Shown here piece after piece: positions 34,001-38,353 of a DNA stretch of 38,353 bases (positions are counted from its first letter, which is position 1; every line of letters starts with the position of its first letter). A program made the position numbers and the translations under genes. The DNA is from Verrucomicrobiia bacterium (lineage in GTDB: Bacteria; Verrucomicrobiota; Verrucomicrobiae; Limisphaerales; JAKPVM01): positions 269 through 38,621 of the forward strand of contig JAOADO010000010.1 in NCBI GenBank assembly GCA_026417275.1. The letters run 5' to 3'. The notes under the pieces were generated by a model. That model was not told where the DNA came from and did no database searches. It saw nothing but the letters and a program-made list of their open reading frames with translations.

Positions 34001-34423
34001 TCTGGCGACGTGAATTACCAGACTTTAGCATCTGCCGCAGTCAGTGGAACAGCAGAACAAACTTATTACCAAACGCAAGTTAGCGTCACCTTGACGCCAG
34101 GCATTCACCTTGTAGCTGTGGAGATTCATCAAAACTCTGCTTCGAGTTCCGACCTTGCGTTCGACCTTGCTATCGAAGGCGCTGGCTTTGTCCAGGTTTT
34201 GCCAAACGTAGCAACAGAAATTCGCAGAGAAGGCAAATACCTCCGCCTCTCTGCCCCCTCTATATATGGCGATTGGCGTGTTGTCGGCTACACAAATATA
34301 AATCATATTCCAAACGGTGGATTCAATGTGCCATTCACAGTAATTGAGTCCAACAGCCAGAAACACTATCTAATCGAGATTAACAATGAACCAAACCTCT
34401 TCCTGCGGCTTGTAAAACCGTAA
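28034..34423 (+). CDS. Giant modular metalloprotease: gametolysin (M11)-like domain, PKD, CarboxypepD_reg-like and five repeated beta-domains
   Basis: This 2129-residue exported protein has an N-terminal signal-anchor (about 7-26). The zinc-binding HEFGHNLGLGH is at 446-456, with a metzincin Met-turn soon after (DPFDTMGG). The spacing and the YGDPFDTM context resemble gametolysin-type (M11) peptidases. Residues about 632-715 form a PKD domain (YFWDFGDGS) and 718-800 a carboxypeptidase-regulatory-like domain (DGSYTIGNISAGTYTL). Five copies of a 165-170-residue beta-domain follow, starting near 806, 1079, 1347, 1619 and 1882. Each has a WKYLDDGSDQGT-like start, LGYG, YYFR, RDDGxxVYING, NMPSG and VAVEIHQ...SSD.xFDL. 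Ig-like linkers of about 90-100 residues sit between them, and an 80-residue unassigned tail ends the protein. The repeats look like jelly-roll carbohydrate- or protein-binding modules. The gene stands alone. Proteolysis or adhesion at the cell surface is inferred. Confidence 0.88.
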   Translation: MKNIFKSAWWVLAIGVISIVIFHITVNIKEKQTLTETRNTQSPVQNLPDTKAQNISNPLHNRTTPAKEDAVLMFPQSPQNYKSNEQPFKEFSEWVIKYRNADNKSKQTIEQEGVELAKKRLHHMARLIVRDPQRALELAMPQSLKTELPPSIQNYIEEHLNTRADYQVLCVLPIDGQNKHLSLVRTAEVNGEKYQVFTYGKALEYITRQNVPINGIAVPADFADNLPPDNIGLNPTKVMALSPAPARLLSTEEAKLRGVTAPIAIEIGGEAFAFQTMAQALEWAEQRISDESLDTPPVPTNLDTAESSYTEGRKRFLLMRVDFPDYQVEALTTNGALTLMNDFSNFMAQVSYSKFIIAPVGQGSDITPVMRMSTNAAAYDNAGLSKLYPEAQQKARDVYGYDLNKYDFFFVVTGSKPAYTYAGLGYVGGVGFHLANSYFDVRTTAHEFGHNLGLGHANWWNTGDKSMIGDGENEEYGDPFDTMGGSGGGKRHFSSWNKNRINWISNSDCPTVTTSGVYRLFAHDIVQAPAGIRGLRINRPSGNPYWLEFRQLWTDNTALMNGISLRWVSGSTILFDTTPGSSGGKDDHPLTIGRTFADPSMNLYITPLRKAKTYPESLDIAINFGPFPTNVPPEIFLSASTRTASVNQTITFSVEAKDTNGDTLAYFWDFGDGSYSTENAPVVAKSFSSAGKYRIYCAVSDTKGGVAAETITVQVGNPSTYTISGRVLTTDGKPVTGIKVYIDSSKYGFSGTDGSYTIGNISAGTYTLNAMEPIFGTNTFIAPSAVTVGPDYSGADFFMIPASSNLYVSLISKGSVWKYLDDGSDQGTNWISSNFDDSGWSNGAAILGYGEGNETTVIRYGTNSSNKHITYYFRHKFNVTSQTLSSFTNLLLEVLRDDGVIVYINGAEVFRDNMPSGMVNYKTLASSTVEPTAYLQTNLPTSVLHIGTNTVAVEIHQSVADSSDANFDLALSGVSLAGVTNIRAVYIDTPKNNQVFYNPSSITITAQAKSGSTPVTGVAFFVDGSLLSQDMSAPYQATWNNPSLGKHTLTAVAVISGVSYTSAPVKVEIAAPIVVPQPVQITLIPQGAIWYYLATNNDAPANWYQFSYDHSRWQSGPAELGYGENDEATRVSYGSDSNNKWITTYFRRYFTVNDPMAITNLTLNLKRDDGAIVYINGVEVVRDLLPEGTVTWSTLAENAPDDGQNFNPFTINPSTLIHGTNLIAVEIHQSSASSSDLSFDISLVALATTNRNRGVWITSPTNNAEFSSLAVVHVSAEAVAGQNLGILKTDFYSGNTLIGTATPPDFFIDWQKPLPGMHQIIAVATDSIGGSITSAPVVVNIKSPPVVNALISFGESWKFLDNGTDQGTTWRSLNFDDRRWRSGAGKFGYGNDGERTVVNWGTNSSARYITTYFRKQFYVANSTALSSLLLNIIRDDGVVVYINGKEVFRDNLLDGMVSFNSLALRTLGGSEELTPIQAQIPATYISAGTNIIAVEVHQANISSSDLGFDLELLGITETNLTNGIYISSPYNGAKITVNTPVEINSVAIAGGSYVQRVTYYINNVRVGDTYTAPFRFDWTPTSKGAYTIRAQAFFGSGQSIVSIPISITAVEPQDLVEPVHHVLIPAMSDWKYWDYSSAPPAGWQNIVYNETNWLSGYARFGYGLDGEKTIITEGRITHYFRKAFYITNIAMFNELEFRLQRDDGAVVYLNGREIFRSNMPSGSIGHTTTANSTVDTPDETAWFTTVVAARESGLINGTNVVAVELHQSSSTSSDAGFDLELLAYGDTADKIMIYSPASGSVYSITNTVNVRAAVWTPSSPTQKTEFYVNGTKLAETSGSNDASFIWNTLLPGTHTVAVRAITAYGKIVDSEPITIIVGQNSLHVQLISSNSVWKYLDDGSDQGTAWRWGWFDDSSWKSAQARLGYGDDGEVTKLNFGTNSNNKYITYYFRKTLTVPDGVVITNLTFYLLRDDGAVVYLDGTEQFRSNMPSGDVNYQTLASAAVSGTAEQTYYQTQVSVTLTPGIHLVAVEIHQNSASSSDLAFDLAIEGAGFVQVLPNVATEIRREGKYLRLSAPSIYGDWRVVGYTNINHIPNGGFNVPFTVIESNSQKHYLIEINNEPNLFLRLVKP

Positions 34424-34448
34424 AATAAAGCCTTGCCTTTAAAACACG

Positions 34449-34485
34449 TATGCTGAAACTCTGATTTAGCAAAGGCGCATTTCAG
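34449..34485 (+). terminator. Possible hairpin after the giant gene
   Basis: GCTGAAA and TTTCAGC (within 34452-34485) form a 7-base perfect stem with a long loop. No T-run follows immediately, so a terminator role is uncertain. Confidence 0.2.
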
Positions 34486-34561
34486 CGTTTATTTGATGAA
34501 AATTTTGAATTCTATTATTATCTTTCCATAAAACGACAGGAAAACGAATATAATAATATCT

Positions 34562-34900
34562 ATGAAAAAAACGCTTAAAAAAGCACGTTATGTTGCGATT
34601 TTTGTCACAGTTCCAGACTTGAAAACCGCCAGAAAAATTGCAAGAAAAGCGCTCGAATCAAAACAGATAGCATGCGCTAACATATTACCAAAAATTGAAT
34701 CTCATTATTGGTGGCAGGGAAAGATTGATAAGTCGAACGAACTGCTTTTAATAATGAAAACCACACTGTCAAAAATAAAGGAACTTGAAACAACTGTGCT
34801 CTCAAATCACCCATATCAAACACCGGAGTTTATAGCCACCAAAATAGAGAATGGTTTTCAGGACTACCTTGATTGGATAAACAATTCCGTTGGTAAATGA
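34562..34900 (+). CDS. cutA: CutA1 divalent-cation-tolerance-family protein
   Basis: This 112-residue trimeric ferredoxin-like protein matches the CutA1 length and fold. It has the early VAIFVTVPDLKTARKIARK helix-strand, the ACANILPKIESHYWWQGKI core and the SNHPYQTPEFIATKIENG turn that corresponds to the family HPYExPE element. CutA1 is linked to copper/divalent-metal tolerance in E. coli, though its exact biochemical role is disputed. A TATAAT (34549-34554) sits seven bases before the ATG, and no Shine-Dalgarno sequence is seen between them. The next gene begins 47 bases downstream on the same strand, so co-transcription is possible. Confidence 0.92.
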   Translation: MKKTLKKARYVAIFVTVPDLKTARKIARKALESKQIACANILPKIESHYWWQGKIDKSNELLLIMKTTLSKIKELETTVLSNHPYQTPEFIATKIENGFQDYLDWINNSVGK

Positions 34901-34947
34901 TTGTGCATCATCTTTGAAACGTCGTTTTTCAATTTGCCATAACACCT

Positions 34948-36348
34948 ATGTGCAGAATTGCCGTAATAGATATTGTAGCCCTAACTGGAAAACTCCTTGG
35001 CAATGACACACCTTCCATTCTGGAGTTTTCAAAAAAAGGCTCATTAGCGGCGATAAACCCCGCCTTTCCTGCTCTTACCTGCTCTGCGCAGGCAAATTAT
35101 TTAACAGGCGTTTATCCGCAAACTCATGGAATTGTTGGCAATGGCTGGTATGATAGAGACTTAGCTGAACACCTTTTCTGGAAACAATCTAATAAACTTG
35201 TTCAAACCAAAAAAATTTATGACGAATTGAAAGAAACCACCACAAACTTCACGTGCGCCAAGCTTTTCTGGTGGTTTAACATGTATTCAAATGTAGATTA
35301 TTCAATAACCCCACGCCCAATTTATCCCGCCGACGGCAGGAAAATCCCGGACATTTACACCAATCCATACTCAATACGAAACGACATAACCAACGATATC
35401 GGCAGATTTCCTTTTCAAACATTCTGGGGACCACTTGCTGGTAAAAACAGCAAAATTGGCTCCGCAGACGCGGCATCTCGATGGATTGCAAAAGCCGCAA
35501 TGTGGATAGAAGAAAAATATAAGCCGACTCTTAACCTTATCTATCTTCCACACTTAGACTACAACCTGCAACGACACGGTCCAAACTCGCCTTTAATAAA
35601 AGAAGACCTTAAACAAATTGACTCTATCGTCGGAGAACTTATTGCATTTTTTAAAACAAAAAACGTCAGCCCTATAATCCTCTCTGAATATGGTATTTCT
35701 GAGGTTAAAAAAACAATCTTCCTTAATCGCCTGTTTCGGAAAAAAGGATGGCTTGCCATCAAAGATGAACTTGGAACGGAAAAACTCGACGCCGGCGCTT
35801 CAAAGGCTTTTGCAATTTCAGACCATCAAATCGCCCACATTTACATAAACGATTCATCCATTACAAACGAAATTAAAGACCTTATCCTTCAACAGGAAGG
35901 AATCAAAAGTGTACTCAACGAATCCGCCAAGCAAGATAGAAAAATCTCTCATCAGCGCGCCGGAGATTTAATCGCCGTTGCAGAGAACGACGCATGGTTT
36001 TGTTATTATTATTGGTTCGACGACAACGTTGCTCCAGATTTTGCCCGAACCGTGGACATCCATCGAAAACCAGGTTACGACCCACTTGAACTATTCTTAG
36101 ATGAATCCAGCAGATTTACACAAACCAAGTTAGCCCTCCGTATCCTACAAAACAAACTTGGCTTCCGCGCGCTGTTCGATGTTGTTTCATTAAATCCCAA
36201 CCTCATCAAAGGCTCACACGGCGGATTTTACACAGACATAATAGATTTCCCGTTAATTATAACCGAACACCACGGATTGCTCGACAGTAAAATTATCGAA
36301 TCAACCGACGTATACCAGATAATCAAAAACTCCATTCTTAATAGTTGA
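34948..36348 (+). CDS. Alkaline-phosphatase-superfamily phosphodiesterase-like protein (EboF-like)
   Basis: This 466-residue protein has no signal peptide. The N-terminus has the metal-ligand Asp of VIDIVA (D8) and the nucleophile-position Thr T44 in PALTCSAQANYLTG, as in type I nucleotide pyrophosphatases/phosphodiesterases. YLPHLDYNLQRHGP supplies the next ligands, and KGSHGG near the C-terminus supplies a His. The usual SDHG ligand pair is replaced by S-E247-Y248-G (LSEYGIS). From memory this variant resembles the phosphodiesterase of the ebo cluster (EboF), but no other ebo gene is adjacent. The combination DHQ...YYWFDD...DIHRKPGYDP also fits that group. It follows cutA by 47 bases and is convergent with glgC. 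Superfamily call is firm; the substrate is unknown. Confidence 0.82.
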   Translation: MCRIAVIDIVALTGKLLGNDTPSILEFSKKGSLAAINPAFPALTCSAQANYLTGVYPQTHGIVGNGWYDRDLAEHLFWKQSNKLVQTKKIYDELKETTTNFTCAKLFWWFNMYSNVDYSITPRPIYPADGRKIPDIYTNPYSIRNDITNDIGRFPFQTFWGPLAGKNSKIGSADAASRWIAKAAMWIEEKYKPTLNLIYLPHLDYNLQRHGPNSPLIKEDLKQIDSIVGELIAFFKTKNVSPIILSEYGISEVKKTIFLNRLFRKKGWLAIKDELGTEKLDAGASKAFAISDHQIAHIYINDSSITNEIKDLILQQEGIKSVLNESAKQDRKISHQRAGDLIAVAENDAWFCYYYWFDDNVAPDFARTVDIHRKPGYDPLELFLDESSRFTQTKLALRILQNKLGFRALFDVVSLNPNLIKGSHGGFYTDIIDFPLIITEHHGLLDSKIIESTDVYQIIKNSILNS

Positions 36349-36371
36349 CCACATTGAATATTGTTATTTTT

Positions 36372-37679
36372 TCAAATAATTGTTCCGCTGGGTACAACTC
36401 CGTTTTTGGGAATTATAACAATCCCATCACGTATGTAATACAAAGGATGGTCAACATTTGGTGGTTTTCCCGCGGGTGATATAACAACATTGTCTCCAAT
36501 CCGAACATTCTTATCAAGAATCGCGTTTTCCACACGCGTGTTCTTTCCAACGCCTATTCTTGGTCTGCCAGCAGCCGCATTCCTTTCAATTGACTCTGCT
36601 GACTCATAATAATCGCTACCAAGCATTATCACCCTGTGCAGATAACTCCCGGCGTCAATAAAACCGCGCAAACCAATTATTGAATTATCTATGCTGGCAT
36701 GATTAATAATACACCCATCCGAAATTATCGCATGATTGATAGACGCCCCATTAATTTTAGACGGTGGCAAAAAACGCGGTCTTGTGTAAATTGGGTAGAT
36801 TGTATCGAAATAGTTGAATCTTGGCAATTCGGACACAGCATCCAGATTCGCCTCGAAAAACGATTTAATCGTCCCGATGTCCTCCCAGTATCCTTGAAAT
36901 ATGTACGCGTTGACTTTGCTCGTCTGGATAGCCAGCGGAATTATGTGCTTACCAAAATCAGAATACGAATTATCCAGCAGTCTAAAAATCACTTCCCTGC
37001 TGAACACATATATACCCATCGAAGCAAGATAATAATCGGCGTCTCCATGAATTTTGAATTTTTCATACAACGCTTTATCTAATTTCAGCGAATCAAGAAC
37101 CTGCTGGTCTTTTGGTTTTTCAACAAACTTTACAATCCGCCGATTCTCATCAATCTGCATAATGCCAAGTCCCTCCGCGGCATGTCTCCCAACCGTTATT
37201 GCACCAATCGTAACGTCTGCGTCAGAATTGGCATGTTGCTCTAACATCGCTCTGAAATCCATTCGATACAATTGGTCTCCGCTCAAAATAAGCATGTATT
37301 CAAAATGATGGTCCATGAAGTGCACAAGATTTTTGCGCACAGCATCCGCAGTTCCCTGATACCACGACATGCTTGTCGGCGTCTGCTCAGCCGCCAGAAC
37401 CTCTACAAATCCACCGGAAAAATGGTCAAACTTGTACGATTGTGTAATGTGTCTGTGCAATGAAGCGGAATTAAACTGGGTCAATAAATAAACTCGCTTC
37501 AAATTGGAATTTATACAATTTGAAATCGGGATATCAACGAGCCTGTATTTCCCGGCTAATGGCACCGCAGGTTTAGCCCTCTCTCGCGTCAGCGGGAAAA
37601 GCCTTGTCCCCTGTCCTCCTCCCATTATCACCACAAGCACATTATTATTGTGTGGCGCTTGCCTTACTGATGATTTCAT
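36372..37679 (-). CDS. glgC: Glucose-1-phosphate adenylyltransferase
   Basis: This enzyme makes ADP-glucose from ATP and glucose 1-phosphate, the committed step of glycogen synthesis. The 435-residue protein has the nucleotide-binding GGGQGTRLFPLTRERAKPAVP loop near residue 20, the RLVDIPISNC and FVEVLAAEQTP segments, the SGDQLYRMD catalytic Asp region, the FVEKPKD sugar-phosphate site, and a C-terminal left-handed beta-helix with repeats such as GCIINHASIDNSIIGLRG. The length and QFNSASLHRHI fit the cyanobacterial/plant-like group that also occurs in PVC bacteria. The stop is 23 bases from the convergent phosphodiesterase gene. Expression from upstream is likely shared or separate from the DUF2961 gene 176 bases upstream; no clear promoter was read. 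Confidence 0.95.
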   Translation of the reverse strand: MKSSVRQAPHNNNVLVVIMGGGQGTRLFPLTRERAKPAVPLAGKYRLVDIPISNCINSNLKRVYLLTQFNSASLHRHITQSYKFDHFSGGFVEVLAAEQTPTSMSWYQGTADAVRKNLVHFMDHHFEYMLILSGDQLYRMDFRAMLEQHANSDADVTIGAITVGRHAAEGLGIMQIDENRRIVKFVEKPKDQQVLDSLKLDKALYEKFKIHGDADYYLASMGIYVFSREVIFRLLDNSYSDFGKHIIPLAIQTSKVNAYIFQGYWEDIGTIKSFFEANLDAVSELPRFNYFDTIYPIYTRPRFLPPSKINGASINHAIISDGCIINHASIDNSIIGLRGFIDAGSYLHRVIMLGSDYYESAESIERNAAAGRPRIGVGKNTRVENAILDKNVRIGDNVVISPAGKPPNVDHPLYYIRDGIVIIPKNGVVPSGTII

Positions 37680-37855
37680 AAAAATTCTTATTTCGCTAAT
37701 TCTGGTCTCTGGGAATCAATATTATTTGCCCTAAATCTATATTCAAATTAACACTTTTTAAAAAACCTTCAAACACGAAAGAATACTCCACAAAAAACCC
37801 AACCCCCCAGGCAAATAGCCATTAACAACGCCTCTTTAATTGCGCCATCTAATTA

Positions 37856-38353
37856 TTACTGCTGTCTCTGCGAAACAATGTCCGCAATCCTTTCATCCAC
37901 AGATGGCAATTTAGGCAATGGTTCGCTCGGGATTGGCTGATAAAAGAATGTGGCGCAAGACCAATCGTCAGAACGCTCATACAAACCGTTTTTCCATCCA
38001 ATCTGTTGTATGGTCACCCTGCATGATTTTTTCCAGAATATCGGGTCTGGCAAATGCCATCGATACATCGAAACATAATCTCTTTCATTCAAACTGCATC
38101 CGTTATATAAATAAGGCGCAAGTTGCATTCCCCACGACAAACCAACATAATCTTCGCTCCCCGTGCCGCAAATAGTCGGAAAATCTCCATCCCCGTCAAG
38201 ATACACTTTTACCTCGCCTTCTCCCCACCAATCACCGCTCAACGGACGCACCCCGATTATTGAACCAATAAACCTGCCTTTACCATTCCGAAGCGGAAGC
38301 AATTCAAAATCCTTTTTCACAGTTGTCGGATTCTCCCGTCTGAACAATACATG
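37856..38353 (-). CDS. GH172/DUF2961-family protein, N-terminus cut by the edge
   Basis: The visible C-terminal 165 residues end at the stop at 37856; the frame is open through the right edge, so the start lies outside. The segment GDWWGEGEVKVYLDGDGDFP, then CGTGSEDYVGLSWGMQLAPYLYNG, is the hallmark of the DUF2961 (GH172) jelly-roll glycoside hydrolases, in which Glu/Asp of the GSEDY element contribute to the active site. YRWHLPDPIFW and the VTIQQIGW strand continue the fold. GH172 includes difructose-dianhydride and arabinofuranosidase-type activities, so no substrate is assigned. With GH29, GH38 and the putative barrel enzyme it adds to the secreted-glycan-degradation character here. A signal peptide, if any, is outside. 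Confidence 0.88.
   Translation of the reverse strand, partial: HVLFRRENPTTVKKDFELLPLRNGKGRFIGSIIGVRPLSGDWWGEGEVKVYLDGDGDFPTICGTGSEDYVGLSWGMQLAPYLYNGCSLNERDYVSMYRWHLPDPIFWKKSCRVTIQQIGWKNGLYERSDDWSCATFFYQPIPSEPLPKLPSVDERIADIVSQRQQ

Noticed and set aside
1..38353. tRNA genes, CRISPR arrays and transposons
   Set aside because: I saw no T-loop GTTCGA-type element in a cloverleaf, no regularly spaced direct repeats, and no transposase or terminal inverted repeats.

Overview
This is bacterial chromosomal DNA, moderately AT-rich, with genes close together on both strands. No tRNA, rRNA, CRISPR array, insertion sequence or integrase was found. Three features point to the Planctomycetota-Verrucomicrobiota-Chlamydiota (PVC) side of the tree, most likely an uncultivated Verrucomicrobiota or relative: several Gfo/Idh/MocA oxidoreductases with Tat-type leaders, secreted glycoside hydrolases without any SusC/SusD pair, and a very large repeat-built secreted protein. 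This placement is an inference from gene content; no marker gene was compared.

Layout. 1-4.4 kb, minus strand: a PAP2-like membrane protein cut by the edge, a ceramide/3-ketosphinganine-reductase-like SDR, a serine palmitoyltransferase-like enzyme and a TPR protein. 4.5-7.8 kb, minus: a secreted GH38-like alpha-mannosidase. 8-13.8 kb, plus: an atypical lysyl-tRNA synthetase, then accA, manA, a small holin-like membrane protein and a ceramide-glucosyltransferase-like GT, ending in a hairpin terminator. 14-19.2 kb: a Gfo/Idh protein divergent from a GH29 alpha-L-fucosidase, an SDR and a second Gfo/Idh protein. 19.4-21.5 kb, minus: a response regulator-PAS-GGDEF-EAL protein. 21.7-23.8 kb, plus: a UbiA prenyltransferase and a secreted putative TIM-barrel hydrolase. 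23.9-25.3 kb, minus: an MFS transporter. 25.7-27.7 kb, plus: a third Gfo/Idh protein and a YceI protein, with a strong terminator. 28-34.4 kb, plus: a 2129-residue gametolysin-like metalloprotease with five copies of one beta-domain. 34.5-36.3 kb, plus: CutA and an orphan alkaline-phosphatase-superfamily protein. 36.4-38.35 kb, minus: glgC and a GH172/DUF2961 protein cut by the edge.

Two themes link the genes. The first is membrane sphingolipid: the spt-reductase-PAP2 run on the left and the GT21-type glycosyltransferase at 12.7 kb (co-directional with accA) could together make glycosylated ceramide-like lipids. The second is scavenging of fucose- and mannose-containing glycans by exported GH29, GH38 and GH172 enzymes, a possible clan-A hydrolase, exported Gfo/Idh proteins and an MFS permease. 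The strongest single oddity is the lysyl-tRNA synthetase, which has three changed lysine-pocket residues and a C-terminal extension of about 120 residues.
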